Shown here: positions 36,315 through 46,074 of the stretch, piece by piece
Layout: each line of letters opens with the position of its first letter
How positions within the stretch are numbered: position 1 is the stretch's first letter
Assembly (NCBI RefSeq): GCF_023101685.1
Contig: NZ_CP082164.1
Span: 8,370,001 to 8,434,000 of the forward strand
From: Bradyrhizobium sp. 186
GTDB taxonomy: Bacteria > Pseudomonadota > Alphaproteobacteria > Rhizobiales > Xanthobacteraceae
Direction: 5' to 3'
DNA length: 64,000 nucleotides
The notes under the pieces: generated by a model
Databases searched by the model: none
Seen by the model: only the letters and a program-made list of their open reading frames with translations
Told to the model about the DNA's origin: nothing
Made by a program: the position numbers and the translations under genes

Positions 36315-37282
36315 GTCTTGCCTCCGCTAGGCTTTTGCTTAAGGATAGACCATCGAATTGCATCTATTGATGTTGATCAAGCAATGGCAGCCGCGCTTCC
36401 CTGGGCGATCGCATCCACCGATGTACTAGCGCGTTGGGCTCTCACGCGCACGCAAGCAACGCGATTCAAGTGAAGGCAGTCTAAGAGTGCTCGGAGTGCT
36501 CGATCAGAACCGCGGCACCTGGGGCGGCCATTTTCCGAAAACTTCGGCAAAGGCGGAGCAGCATTTCAGCGACTTTCCGGAAGGGAGCGCAGCCTTCCGG
36601 CGCGATGCAGCTGCGCGCTGGAAGCGCCTCCAGGCAAGCATGTGCACCAGGTACTACCTTTCTTCGTTGCTTCGCGACGAGCAGCGCCGAAACGATAAGC
36701 TCCTCCCAGGCGACCATGTATGGCTAAGACTATCGCCACGTTCCGCGATTGAAAGTAGTTTCACGATCAATCTCTCTGCGGTGATCAGCCGAAGAGCGGA
36801 TTCAACCTTGAAGTCACGCGTCGATGTCAACGCTTCAGGGGCTGGCGGCGGCCTTCCCCCTTCTGTTTTATGACCAGCCTGTATTCAACGAAGGAGCGCA
36901 TTTTGCTGCAGTTCTTATGCGCCGATCCTGCAAGTGAGACCGTTTCATGCACGAGATCCGCGCGAAGCTAATGACCGTCGACGGAAGCATCTACTGAAGT
37001 TGTCCTAGCGACTGATGATCAGGCGGTTCCTTACTTCGATGCAGAATTTCGTCTCAGAGATTGTCTAGAATTGCCGGCCTTATCTCTGGGATGGTCGTTC
37101 TGGCTCCCTTGCGCAATAGCGGAGGAAGAACATCGAGCTAAACACCCGCCACCGCGATCGTGCAGGGCGCCTGCCGTGCAGTGGCATCTGAACGGCTGCC
37201 CGAGGCTTGCAGACTTTGCGATGAGGCTTCTGTCGCTTTGGGCGAGTCAAACCGCAATGTTCGCGATTACCGACGGTCATCT
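36315..37282. other. About 970 bases without a supported gene
   Basis: The frame at 36487-36873 resembles non-coding sequence often seen beside IS elements and has no motif. I see no gene here; the right end holds the upstream region of the Dabb gene. Confidence 0.4.
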
Positions 37283-37609
37283 ATGATTCGACACATCGTA
37301 TTCTTCACCGCAAAAGATAAGGCGCATGTCGACAAAATAGTCGACGGCCTTTCCGTACTCGCCAAAATCCCGCACGCACGCCGGCTTGAGGTCGCTCGCA
37401 ACCGCAAGAGTGACCGGCTTGGCAACGAAATTGACGTGATCGTCTACGGTGAATTCGACGACGAAGTCGAACTCGAAGCCTATAAAGCGCACGAGCTTTA
37501 CCAGGAGTCGATCCGGCAGGTAAGACCGCTCCGAGAGCTACGTCTCGCGGCCGATTACAGCATGTCAACAGATGCGGAGCCATTTGGCAGGCCCTACCCG
37601 CGGGCGTAA
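37283..37609 (+). CDS. Dabb-domain (stress-responsive A/B barrel) protein
   Basis: A 108-residue protein starting MIRHIVFFTAKDKAHVDKIV, the standard opening of Dabb-domain dimeric alpha/beta-barrel proteins, with the later conserved HELYQESIRQVRPLRELRL stretch. The frame is open to 37160, but the ATG at 37283 begins exactly at the domain. Family functions vary (stress-induced proteins, small enzymes). It lies 95 bases before pabB in the same direction and may be co-transcribed; its role there is unknown. Confidence 0.8.
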   Translation: MIRHIVFFTAKDKAHVDKIVDGLSVLAKIPHARRLEVARNRKSDRLGNEIDVIVYGEFDDEVELEAYKAHELYQESIRQVRPLRELRLAADYSMSTDAEPFGRPYPRA

Positions 37610-37704
37610 TTAACCTGGCAGGCACGTAGGGGTTTGGGTGCCCATGAGGCTCGCCTTCGCCGGACGGGATTACAATCGGCCATGTATCGCTGAGCGACAG
37701 ACTA

Positions 37705-39099
37705 ATGCATGTATTGGAACTGCAGTGGATTGAGCCCGTCACAGCCATGCGACGCCTCTCGCATCGGAGGCACCTCACGTTCCTGGATAGCGCATCGAGA
37801 CACGCGGTGCTCGGGCAGTACTCGTATGTGACGTGCGATCCCTTCAGCACTTATATAATCGCGGACGGGAGAGGTATTTGCAACGGAGAGTCCATTGTGG
37901 GCGATCCGTGGGCGGCACTTCGCGGTCTGCTAGCCAACTATCCGCAAATACATCGCGCCGATCTCCCGGCATTCCAGGGGGGCGCCGCCGGCTTTTTTGG
38001 ATACGAGCTGAACAGGACGCTGGAGCGATTGCCGGTGCCAACCATCGGGGGGCATCGCTTGCCTCAGGCACTCCTACATCTTTACGACGTCGTGATTAGC
38101 TTCGATCACCGCCATGATAGATGCTGGATCCTTTCTACCGGGTGGCCGGAGCAGGATCCAGTTCGCCGGCGTGAGAGAGCTCGCCAAAGAGCCGAAGAAT
38201 TTGTTGGGCTGCTTACAGTCTCAGCCCCTCCTCCTGATTTTACACCAGGCGAGGCCGGCTCATGGCATTCAAACTTCAGTCGCCAGGGATACATCGCGGC
38301 GGTACAGCGCGTGATTGATCTCATTCTGTCGGGTGACGCCTTCCAGGTCAACATTGCGCAGCGCTTCAGCGCTCGCCTGGCAAACTCGTTCGATCCGATA
38401 GCCTTCTATTGTCAGCTGCGGAAAATGAATCCGGCTCCCTTTGCCGCCCTTCTTCGGTTTGGCAAGCTCACTATTGCATCGAGCTCGCCCGAGCGTTTCC
38501 TAAAGCTTGACGGGCGACAGGTCGAAACGCGACCTATCAAGGGGACGGTGGCGCGTTCTGCTGATTGCGAGGAAGACCGGCGTCGCGCTGAGACGCTGGT
38601 AGATTCGGAGAAAGACCGCGCCGAGAACACCATGATCGTCGACCTCCTGCGCAATGATCTCTCGCGCGTTTGCACGCCCGAATCAGTCCACGTCCCGTCC
38701 TTATGCAATCTCGAGTCTTATGCCTCGCTGCACCATCTCGTGTCTGTCGTTACGGGTGAGCTAGCACACGGAGAGGATGCCGTGGGCCTACTTAGGGCCT
38801 GCTTTCCCGGCGGCTCAGTTACCGGAGCTCCCAAGGTACGCTCGATGGAAATTATCTTGGATATCGAGCGTGTGGCGCGAGAGGTGTATTGCGGGGCCAT
38901 AGGCTACATAGGATTCAATGGACATATGGATGTAAATATTGCCATTCGCACCGTAACGATCGACGACGGCCAGGCCGTCTTCCATGCAGGCGCCGGGATA
39001 ACGGCAATGTCCGATCCGGCCGCCGAATATGAGGAGAGCCTTGCAAAAGCAGAGCGCATTTTTCGCGCATTCATTGCTGAAGACTCCGGTGCATCTTGA
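37705..39099 (+). CDS. pabB: Aminodeoxychorismate synthase component I, PabB
   Basis: A 464-residue chorismate-using enzyme that, with PabA, makes 4-amino-4-deoxychorismate for folate. Motifs: GYIAAVQRVIDLILSGDAFQ, then NIAQRF, SSSPERFLKL, ETRPIKGTVARS and CFPGGSVTGAPKVRSMEI. PIKGT with Lys marks PabB rather than anthranilate synthase TrpE, which has PLAGT. The N-terminal domain (SYVTCDPFSTYI) is present, so it is full length. Its TGA overlaps the TTG start of pabA, so the two subunits are coupled. No pabC (lyase) follows. Confidence 0.92.
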   Translation: MHVLELQWIEPVTAMRRLSHRRHLTFLDSASRHAVLGQYSYVTCDPFSTYIIADGRGICNGESIVGDPWAALRGLLANYPQIHRADLPAFQGGAAGFFGYELNRTLERLPVPTIGGHRLPQALLHLYDVVISFDHRHDRCWILSTGWPEQDPVRRRERARQRAEEFVGLLTVSAPPPDFTPGEAGSWHSNFSRQGYIAAVQRVIDLILSGDAFQVNIAQRFSARLANSFDPIAFYCQLRKMNPAPFAALLRFGKLTIASSSPERFLKLDGRQVETRPIKGTVARSADCEEDRRRAETLVDSEKDRAENTMIVDLLRNDLSRVCTPESVHVPSLCNLESYASLHHLVSVVTGELAHGEDAVGLLRACFPGGSVTGAPKVRSMEIILDIERVAREVYCGAIGYIGFNGHMDVNIAIRTVTIDDGQAVFHAGAGITAMSDPAAEYEESLAKAERIFRAFIAEDSGAS

Positions 39100-39674
39100 T
39101 TGTCATTATCGACAACTACGACTCTTTCGTCTTCAACATTGCGCGATATTTTCGCAAGCTTGGTGCAGCAACACGTGTCGTCCGGAACGACGCGATGGAT
39201 GTGAGCGAATTTGCTGACCTCAGGCCCCGCGCGGTTGTCATCTCCCCCGGTCCGTGCACTCCAATTGAGGCTGGAATATCGACAGCCGTCGTTCGTGAAC
39301 TTTCGGGTCAGGTGCCAATTCTCGGCATTTGTCTCGGACACCAGTGCATTGGGACCGTGTTCGGCGCACGCGTAACGCGCGCACGTCATCCTATGCACGG
39401 TCGGCCCTCGTATGTCACACATGAAGGCGGCGGGCTGTTCAAAGAACTACCGTCTCCACTTTGTGTGGGCCGCTACCATTCGCTTATCGTCGAATTGGAT
39501 CCGTCATCTGCCCGTCACCTCACGGTGACAGCACTCTCGGATGATGGGGAACTCATGGCCCTCGCCCATCGCGATCAACCAACATATGGCGTGCAGTTCC
39601 ATCCGGAGTCGATACTCACCCCACAAGGGGACGTACTGTTCGCAAACTTCCTTCGGCTTGCAGAGCTTTCTTAA
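39096..39674 (+). CDS. pabA: Aminodeoxychorismate synthase component II, PabA (glutaminase)
   Basis: A 192-residue class I glutamine amidotransferase that supplies ammonia to PabB. The opening IVIIDNYDSFVFNIARYF, the oxyanion segment VISPGPCTP, the nucleophile Cys in ILGICLGHQCIG and the His-Glu of YGVQFHPESI are all present. The start is probably TTG overlapping the pabB stop. The same family also serves anthranilate synthase (TrpG), so it could have a dual role, but the pairing with PabB favours folate. Confidence 0.92.
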   Translation: MIVIIDNYDSFVFNIARYFRKLGAATRVVRNDAMDVSEFADLRPRAVVISPGPCTPIEAGISTAVVRELSGQVPILGICLGHQCIGTVFGARVTRARHPMHGRPSYVTHEGGGLFKELPSPLCVGRYHSLIVELDPSSARHLTVTALSDDGELMALAHRDQPTYGVQFHPESILTPQGDVLFANFLRLAELS

Positions 39675-40042
39675 GGCGGCCGTAGAGGACTGGTGCAGCC
39701 ATAGCGTGGCGCTTCCGGTCGATCGCTGGCCCGACGACATGCGGCTGTCGGACATCGAGCCGCGGTTCGTTTGAGGCGTTTGTGGCCGGCTCGGCGCCGA
39801 GGTTCGGAACTTTCCATTTGAATGTCGAAGGGTCCATCGGCGCCATGGGGCCATCGGTAGCCTTAAAGAAGGCCCCGGCCATGGGGGCTTTTGGGGTCGT
39901 GGAGGCCGGGGCCGCTGGAGACGCTTGAACCTTAGAAGGCCAGGCGAGCGCGAGCTTACTCACAGGTCAAACGGCTGTTCTGTTCGCTTCCGCACATCGG
40001 CGATACCGTTCCGATCAGGAACGGCACAGGGGAGCGGCCGGC
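39675..40042. other. About 370 bases without a supported gene
   Basis: A minus-strand frame (39616-39963), rich in Ala and Pro, overlaps the end of pabA antisense and has no good ribosome site. No recognisable gene. Confidence 0.4.
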
Positions 40043-40228
40043 TCACCCTGGTTTTGCGCTGTGTGAACAAGTGGTCACGAGCAGCATGGTTCGGCTGCAT
40101 TGCCAATCTTGTCCCAAAGTCGGCTCAAAGAGTGCGCGAGGAGTACCGATTGCCATAGTGGTGCCAGCCGCCACCAGAACAACGGCCGTCAGAGCGAGCA
40201 TTCGAGAGGTTGTCCAATTAAATTGCAT
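40043..40228 (-). CDS. Small exported protein, unknown
   Basis: A 61-residue protein with a strong ribosome site (GGAGGG) before the ATG at 40228. It has a signal-peptide-like hydrophobic stretch (MLALTAVVLVAAGTTMAIG) and a short mature part with two Cys (DWQCSRTMLLVTTCS). Small Cys-pair proteins of this form are common in Bradyrhizobium genomes, with no known role. The longer open frame to 40318 is less likely. Confidence 0.55.
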   Translation of the reverse strand: MQFNWTTSRMLALTAVVLVAAGTTMAIGTPRALFEPTLGQDWQCSRTMLLVTTCSHSAKPG

Positions 40229-40479
40229 GGCGCTTCCCTCCAGTTGAGGCGCGCACGCTATCCTGGGTGATACCTGCCGCTTGTGAACTACATCACACGT
40301 TTCCTCAATCCTCATCACCCCCTCGTGCGAGGAGCCCGCCAGCGAGGACAGTTGGGCCTTTTGTGCTCCCGAAGCCGGTTCGCGCTAGTCAAGATTGAGC
40401 CTCTTTTGGAGAGCCCTGACCATAACCTCGACGTGCCCAGCGGCGAACAGTGCACGCGCAAGTTCCGGTCTTGCTGCAT

Positions 40480-41200
40480 TCTCGGGCGGAATGACGGAGG
40501 TCATGGCTAATCCGATCGCCGAAAGCATTCGCGTGCGGGGCGGAGTTGTCGATCGGAGCGCGGCCGTCACCTCTTTGATTCTTCAAGAGGGCGGTGTATG
40601 CGGCGTTCGGGTTGGTTCAGAGGAGATTCGCTCGGCGCATGTCATACTTGCAGCTCATTGGCGCCGGCGCAGAAGCTGCTCAATGACGCTTTTGGGCCGC
40701 AGAAGTGGAACGAGCGGATGCTAACACTGCCGACAATGCCGGCAGCAACGCTTCAGATGGATCTGGAGGCGCGCCCGTCGACCGCATGACGTTCGCGCCC
40801 GGCACCTCGATGACCACCTTCTCGGAGCAGTCCCGGACGACGTTCAGGCATGTCCCGGGCGCGTCTCCATCATATTGTCTGAACCGGAAAAGCGCCTCGC
40901 CACACGGCCCGACCAAATTCTTGCAGAAATCTGCTCGGAAGCGCGTGCGGTCGGCATCGAGTTCGACGGCATCATTCGCGATTGGCGGGTAATCACACGG
41001 CCCGACGACTTCTACTCGCTCTCGCCCGGGACTGAGGCGCTGCGATCGGAGCAAAGGACAGCGATTCCCAGAGAGCCCCTGCAGGCGATTACATCAAACA
41101 AATACCTTGTCACGGCGGAGGTTGCAGTCTTCTCGGGCAAACGAGCTGCCGCCGTCGTACTTGGGGTTAGTGAGGAAATCCAGCACGCAGCGACGAGCAC
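40480..41200 (+). pseudogene. FAD-dependent oxidoreductase (desaturase-like), C-terminal remnant
   Basis: Consecutive frames give VTSLILQEGGVCGVRVGSEE, AQKLLNDAFGPQKWNERMLT, VSIILSEPEKRLATRPDQIL and SNKYLVTAEVAVFSGKRAAA. This order fits the second half of a phytoene-desaturase-like amine oxidase, ending with the FAD-binding segment that follows AGDYT in intact relatives. At least three frameshifts break it, and the N-terminal Rossmann motif is missing. The role of the intact ancestor is unknown. Confidence 0.6.
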
Positions 41201-41579
41201 TGAGTCAATGGCTCTTGCCGCTTCGAGGCGTGGTTGCTCAGCTAGCGACTGGGGATCGAATTCGGGGCTTCGTCCAAGTTCGGAGAGGAGCTGCCGCGGG
41301 ATCAGACAATCCGCCTTGTCTCCCGTGCGGCCGCTGTCCATCCGCTCTCAAGCAGGCCGCAGCTCCGTCGGCCGCGCGACGCGGTCGCTCATCTGCGGTG
41401 GAGGGAATGCTCGTCGCCGATCGAGGCATGCTTTGCGGCATGCAGGCCGTGCCGATCTCGACGAGGCCGAAGAAGAAGTGGGGAAACCTGCCTTGCGCCG
41501 CCTGGGTAATCCGCGCACGCTGTACGAGGCAATTTGGATCTCTGTTGGCGTGTGGCGCGAATGCGAAGCGGCGGAACAT

Positions 41580-42074
41580 CTTGACGCCGGCGTGCCGCGC
41601 CAGCTGGCGGCGCTGGGCGCCGTCGTGGTCATTCCGGTCGCGCTCAACTTCATCGGGCTGTCGAATTTCGCCGACCTGATGCTGCGCATCGCCAGATGGC
41701 CGGCGATGTTCGTCGCGGTCACGCTGGCCTTGGCGGCCATCTACCGCTACAGACCGAGCCGGCAGACGCCGCGCTGGCGCTGGGTCACCTGGGGCAGCGC
41801 GCTCGCAGCGCTTCTCTGGATTGCCGCCTCCGGCCTGTTCTCCTGGTACGCGGCCAGCTTCGGAAAGTTCAACGAAACCTACGGCTCGCTCGGCGCGGTG
41901 ATCGGCTTCGTGACCTGGCTCTGGATCTCCGCCATCGTCATTCTGATCGGCGCCGAACTAGACGCCGAGATGGAACATCAGACCATGCGCGACACCACGA
42001 CTGGCTCGCCGAAGCCGATGGGGAAGCGGGGTCCCAGAATGGCCGATACGGTTGGACAAGCACGCAGCGGCTGA
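41580..42074 (+). pseudogene. YihY/BrkB-family membrane protein, C-terminal part
   Basis: The last 165 codons of this frame encode the C-terminal half of a YihY/UPF0761 membrane protein: FADLMLRIARWPAMFVAVTL, then LAAIYRYRP, ALAALLWIAASGLFSWYAAS and FGKFNETYGSLGAVIGFVTW. The N-terminal membrane helices are absent; upstream codons belong to other remnants in the same accidental open frame (40875-42074). Truncated and probably not functional. Confidence 0.7.
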
Positions 42075-42221
42075 CGTGTTTCAAGCTTTCCGCAGGATAG
42101 GCGGACGCTAGTCCTCGGCCGGATGCTGCGCCCGCCCACGGCTGGTAGTTCTGCCGCTTGCTTGGACCGGGCCGCCGACGGACTTGCCCTCGGCGCGATC
42201 CGACCAAACGTTGGGACGTGC

Positions 42222-42740
42222 TTACGCGGCCTGCTGTTCGTGGCGCACGTACTCCATCGTGACCTTTGCGACATTGGCATCGATCCAGGCGGCCATGCGT
42301 TCTTCCTCCTTCAGCGAGGTTTCGAGCGGAGCGCGAGCCGAGTCCATGCCGGCCGCCGGACATAGCGTCAATAGCGACTTATAGGCGGCGATCTCGAAGT
42401 GCTCGAACGCGTTGTTCGCAAAGGTGTTCTTCAAAATCTCGTCGCCCGCCATGGAATGCGCCATTGCCATGGTATTCGCCGCGACCGATTGGACCGTGTC
42501 CTTGACACTTGAGGTGCTCTCACCGCACGCCTCCAGGCACTGCTCGAGCCGCTTCAATTGCTGGTTGGTCTCCTGAAGATGGGCGGCGACCTTCGCCTTC
42601 ACCTCCGGATACTCATCCAACCTTTCGGATTGTCGTTCCATCAGTTCGCGCGCCTGGATTTCCATCGAATGCGCGTTTCTCAAGCCGACCACAAATATGT
42701 CGCGAGCCGTCTGGGTCACTTGCCTCTCCATTCCCGCCAT
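42222..42740 (-). CDS. Ferritin-like DUF892 (YciE/YciF) protein
   Basis: About 172 residues of the ferritin-like YciE/YciF family: RDIFVVGLRNAHSMEIQARE, then HLQETNQQLKRLEQCLEACG and NAFEHFEIAAYKSLLTLCPA, where the conserved Glu and His residues line a putative di-iron four-helix bundle. The frame is open to 42887, but the family start is near the ATGs at 42740/42731. It lies divergent from a gene encoding the same domain fused to a catalase, suggesting shared control under stress. Biochemical role in the family is not established. Confidence 0.85.
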   Translation of the reverse strand: MAGMERQVTQTARDIFVVGLRNAHSMEIQARELMERQSERLDEYPEVKAKVAAHLQETNQQLKRLEQCLEACGESTSSVKDTVQSVAANTMAMAHSMAGDEILKNTFANNAFEHFEIAAYKSLLTLCPAAGMDSARAPLETSLKEEERMAAWIDANVAKVTMEYVRHEQQAA

Positions 42741-42935
42741 TGGCCAAGATCGGCGGAAACAGCAGACGGCGCCCAATGTTCCTACCGAAGCCGGGGGTGC
42801 GCTGTTTATTCGCGCCCAACCGGCCCATCTCCAACTCGCGATAGCGCCCACGGCGAGGAATCGTTCGCTGACAGGAACAAACCACACCGGCTACCGTTCG
42901 GGGTTGATATCCCCTCTCCACTCCCGAGGCCTTCT

Positions 42936-44204
42936 ATGTATCACCACGTCAAGAAGCTGATGTTCACCGTTCGCGTCGACGAGCCGGACCCTCGTTTCGG
43001 CAACATGCTTCTTGAACAATTCGGCGGGGCCAACGGTGAGCTCGCGGCCGCGATGCAATATTCGATCCAGGGTCTGAACTGCGAGGATCCGGATCGCAAA
43101 GACCTGCTGATGGACATCGGCACCGAAGAACTCAGCCATCTCGAAATCGTGGGCACCCTCGCCCGCATGCACCTCCAGCCGACGAAGTTCGATCGCCAGG
43201 CGGCCGAAGCCGATCCGCTGGTTGCAATTGCGGGCGGCGGCGGCGTGAACCTGTTCAATTCCCAGGGCAATGCCTGGACTGCCAATTACCTTAAGATCAC
43301 TGGCGAGCTCGACGTCGACCTTCGGAGCAACATCGCCGCCGAGGCGCGGGCGAAGATCGTTTATGAGCGGCTGATCAATTTCTGCGACGACGCCGGCAGC
43401 AAGGATGCTCTGCAGTTCCTGATGACCCGGGAAATTACCCACATGAAGGCGTTCGCACTGGCGCTCGAGAGCATGGGCAAGCCGGCCTTCAGTATCGGCC
43501 GCATCGCGCCGACGCCGGGACTGGTCGACCAGTTCTTCAATGACTCCACCGGAACCGGTGATCATGGCGAGATCGACACCCGCGGGCCATGGAATGAGGG
43601 CAATGGTTGGGTCTTTACGGAATCGCCCGCCATTCAGGCCGAGCCCGGCGCATCGTCCGCGATCGTCACGGAAAGCTCGCCCCCGGACGACCAGGCCGGC
43701 CTGGGGGACCTGTTGATGGATGAGCTCCGCGACATCCTGCACGCGGAAAAGCAACTCACAAAAGCACTTCCGAAGATGGCCGAGGCAGCTCGCTTCGATC
43801 AGTTGCGTGAGCTGTTTGAGCAGCATCTCGTCGAGACCGAACACCAGGTGGAGCGCATCAATCAGTGCTTCGAGTTGCTCGGCAAGACCGCGCGCGCGAA
43901 ACCTTGCAAGGGCATGATGGGGCTTGTCGAGGAAGGCCAACAGATCATCACCGAAGGCGAAAAAAAGGAGGACGCGGCCGCCGACCTCGCGCTGATTGGA
44001 GCGGCGCAGCGTGTGGAGCATTATGAGATCTCGGCTTACACGACGGCGAAGAACCTCGCCCAACAACTTCGTCACAGCGCTGTCGTCGCACTGTTGTCGA
44101 AGTCGCTGGCTGAAGAAGAGAATTCGGATCAGCTACTCAACCAGGTCTCCCGATCGCTGATGTCGGTGGCAAGAATGCCGACCGCACTCGAACAGGCGGA
44201 ATAG
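42936..44204 (+). CDS. Manganese catalase fused to a DUF892 ferritin-like domain
   Basis: A 422-residue protein. Residues 1-235 are a Mn catalase that destroys hydrogen peroxide: Glu35 in GELAAAMQY, Glu65/His68 in IGTEELSHLE, EARAKIVYERL and TREITHMKAF supply the di-manganese ligands. Residues about 255-415 are a second four-helix domain of the DUF892/YciF type (LLMDELRDILHAEKQLTKAL, then LVETEHQVERINQCFELLG). The two are joined by a Pro/Ser/Glu linker. Bacterial Mn catalases normally stop after about 290 residues. The ATG at 42936 has GAGG upstream. A hairpin terminator follows at 44226-44250. Confidence 0.9.
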   Translation: MYHHVKKLMFTVRVDEPDPRFGNMLLEQFGGANGELAAAMQYSIQGLNCEDPDRKDLLMDIGTEELSHLEIVGTLARMHLQPTKFDRQAAEADPLVAIAGGGGVNLFNSQGNAWTANYLKITGELDVDLRSNIAAEARAKIVYERLINFCDDAGSKDALQFLMTREITHMKAFALALESMGKPAFSIGRIAPTPGLVDQFFNDSTGTGDHGEIDTRGPWNEGNGWVFTESPAIQAEPGASSAIVTESSPPDDQAGLGDLLMDELRDILHAEKQLTKALPKMAEAARFDQLRELFEQHLVETEHQVERINQCFELLGKTARAKPCKGMMGLVEEGQQIITEGEKKEDAAADLALIGAAQRVEHYEISAYTTAKNLAQQLRHSAVVALLSKSLAEEENSDQLLNQVSRSLMSVARMPTALEQAE

Positions 44205-44225
44205 TATTTGCCGGCTGCGGGCTAG

Positions 44226-44250
44226 ACGGCGCCGCACGTAGGCGCCGTTT
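44226..44250 (+). terminator. Terminator after the Mn catalase gene
   Basis: A perfect eight-base stem ACGGCGCC / GGCGCCGT with a seven-base loop is followed by TT, 22 bases after the stop codon. The U-run is short, so efficiency is uncertain. Confidence 0.6.
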
Positions 44251-44291
44251 CGCTGCAGAACGGCTGGCAACCGGATGGGGTGCGCGCACCT

Positions 44292-45194
44292 CTACGCATA
44301 GTTCAGCGGCAGCTCATTGTGGATGTGGCAGGCCGCGACAGCGGCGTGCCCGAAGGCGACGGATATCTGGTGCAAGTCGCTGACGACGTCGCCGACCCCG
44401 TAGAGACCGCTGATCGTGCTTTGCTGCTTCTGATCTACCTTCAAAAAACCTTCAGCCGTATGATCCGCTCCCAACGCGAGCGAAAGCTCGGAACGAACCT
44501 CGCTCCCCATCGCGGCGTAGATCGCGTCGAACTCAGCCGAAGAACCGTCGACCAACCGCGCAACGATTTGGCGGTCACGCTTTTCAAGGCGCGCCAAGGC
44601 TGCGGTGGTTTGCACCTCTGCCTCGTCCGTCTTCGCCACCATCGAGCCCTCCTGTAAGTCGTCGATTGGAATGAGCACGACATCCGCCGTGAAACCGCGA
44701 AGAAACCGCGCCTTGCCGATGGCGTGATCCAGCGGCCCGACAACTCCAATCCTCTTGCCACACGCCTCGAAGCCGTCACATATCGGACAGTAGCGGAGCA
44801 GGCTCTGCGCGACGGCACTCACCCAGTCCTTCATGGGGGGATGCCGATCGACGATCCCGGTCGCAAGCACGACTTTGGATGCCCAGATGTTTGTGCCACG
44901 CACAGAGGCAACGAAGCTGCCCGTCTCTCCCGAGAGGGTGTCTACTGTGCCCTCGACCAGTTGAACGCCGAGCGCCGCCACCTGCTCCTTCATGCGCGCG
45001 AGCAGTTCGACACCCGAAATTCCGTGTGTGAATGCAGGCAAGTTATGGCTCTCGGGAATCAAGGCCGCGCGGCTGGCGTTCGCGTCGATGATCACGACCT
45101 TTCGTTTGAACCTCGCAAGGTAGATTGCTGCCATGAGCCCGCCCGGGCCCGCACCTACAATCAACGCGTCCACTTTCCCATGCATGCGGAACAA
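44292..45194 (-). CDS. Thioredoxin-reductase-like FAD oxidoreductase
   Basis: A 300-residue flavoprotein of the thioredoxin reductase/AhpF fold. Motifs: FAD-binding [20 protein letters not shown], the redox pair [18 protein letters not shown], and the C-terminal FAD motif [20 protein letters not shown]. The usual GxGxxA of the NADPH-binding domain is changed to [13 protein letters not shown], so cofactor use may differ. It converges on the Mn catalase gene and likely belongs to the same redox-stress block. The true partner (thioredoxin or other) is not nearby. Confidence 0.85.
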   Translation of the reverse strand: MFRMHGKVDALIVGAGPGGLMAAIYLARFKRKVVIIDANASRAALIPESHNLPAFTHGISGVELLARMKEQVAALGVQLVEGTVDTLSGETGSFVASVRGTNIWASKVVLATGIVDRHPPMKDWVSAVAQSLLRYCPICDGFEACGKRIGVVGPLDHAIGKARFLRGFTADVVLIPIDDLQEGSMVAKTDEAEVQTTAALARLEKRDRQIVARLVDGSSAEFDAIYAAMGSEVRSELSLALGADHTAEGFLKVDQKQQSTISGLYGVGDVVSDLHQISVAFGHAAVAACHIHNELPLNYA

Positions 45195-45227
45195 TCGTTT
45201 GGATGCCGAAACGTGCGGCAGAGTTGC

Positions 45228-45488
45228 TCAAATCGTCCTACGCCTTCCGGCGACGAACCCGTAAATCAGCAACACGATGATAGCCCCGACGATCGCGCCG
45301 ACGAGACCGACTCCCTCCCCAGGGCGGTACCATCCGAGCGACTGCCCAAGAAAAGTTGCAACGAATGCCCCGACGATGCCCAGGACGGTGGTGAGGATAA
45401 ATCCCGACGGCTCGTTGTCGCCAGGCATGATGAACTTGGCAACGACCCCCGCGACAAAGCCGATAATTATCGTCCATATCACACTCAT
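45228..45488 (-). CDS. GlsB/YeaQ/YmgE-family stress membrane protein
   Basis: An 86-residue inner-membrane protein with three hydrophobic helices and Gly-rich turns: IWTIIIGFVAGVVAKFIMPG, then FILTTVLGIVGAFVATFLG and GAIVGAIIVLLIYGFV. This is the transglycosylase-associated (YeaQ/YmgE) family, often induced by stress. AGGAG lies before the ATG at 45488. The upstream extension of the frame to 45725 is antisense to the next gene's coding frame and is rejected. Confidence 0.9.
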   Translation of the reverse strand: MSVIWTIIIGFVAGVVAKFIMPGDNEPSGFILTTVLGIVGAFVATFLGQSLGWYRPGEGVGLVGAIVGAIIVLLIYGFVAGRRRTI

Positions 45489-45516
45489 CCTTGGGCTCCT
45501 CGCGATTCTTAAAAGG

Positions 45517-45978
45517 TTACGCATTCCGGTCCGGCAGGCGGCCGCCGGGCGTATACTTGTCCACGGCCGCCGGAAGCTCACGCGATAGCCTCGCCAGCAG
45601 CTCTTCCTGCGGAAGGCCGGTCTGCTGCTCCAGCGCAGCCAAGATGTCCGTCCCAATCGCTTGCTTGAGCTGAGGCGGCGAGATGTCCTTGTTCGGCCCG
45701 TCGTTGATCCAAGATTGGGCGGCATCCGCTTGGCCGTTCTGCTTGAATCGTTCGAGGAGCTCTCCGAGCCCGCTGCTCAGAAGCCCGCCCACGCCAGATC
45801 CGCCTATCATGCCCGTTAGGTTGCCGAGAAGGCCACCCTGGCGGGTTTGCGGCTGTCCACCGGTCTGGTTGCCGGATCCGATTCCGCCGAGCATTTCGAC
45901 CAGTTTGTCCCGATTCTGATAGCCCGCAATCGCGATCAATCCGAGCAGAGCGGTCAGGGATGGCATTCCTCGGCTCAT
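45517..45978 (-). CDS. YidB-like DUF937 protein
   Basis: A 153-residue protein of the YidB/DUF937 family. Residues 35-75 are Gly-rich (GGLLGNLTGMIGGSGVGGLL), and the conserved C-terminal half reads GELLERFKQNGQADAAQSWI, then ISPPQLKQAIGTDILAALEQ. The function in the family is unknown. It precedes the YeaQ-like gene by 28 bases on the same strand, so both are probably in one transcript. Confidence 0.85.
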   Translation of the reverse strand: MSRGMPSLTALLGLIAIAGYQNRDKLVEMLGGIGSGNQTGGQPQTRQGGLLGNLTGMIGGSGVGGLLSSGLGELLERFKQNGQADAAQSWINDGPNKDISPPQLKQAIGTDILAALEQQTGLPQEELLARLSRELPAAVDKYTPGGRLPDRNA

Positions 45979-46074
45979 GGCTTGCTCCCTTCAAGGGCGC
46001 AGACTTCAATGGTGGTCAGCTCTGCGAGGAGCGCTGTCGCACCTTGGTGAGCCCCTCGGCATGGTTCTACGCTG

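Noticed and set aside
40875..42074. Single 399-codon protein
   Set aside because: The frame joins the end of an oxidoreductase remnant, unrelated sequence and a YihY C-terminus, so it is an accidental fusion of remnants rather than one gene.
42891..44075. Minus-strand 394-codon frame over the Mn catalase gene
   Set aside because: Antisense shadow; the plus strand has clear catalase and DUF892 motifs.
45489..45725. N-terminal extension of the YeaQ-like protein
   Set aside because: It overlaps the YidB-like gene in another frame and has no membrane or family features. The ATG at 45488 has a good ribosome site.
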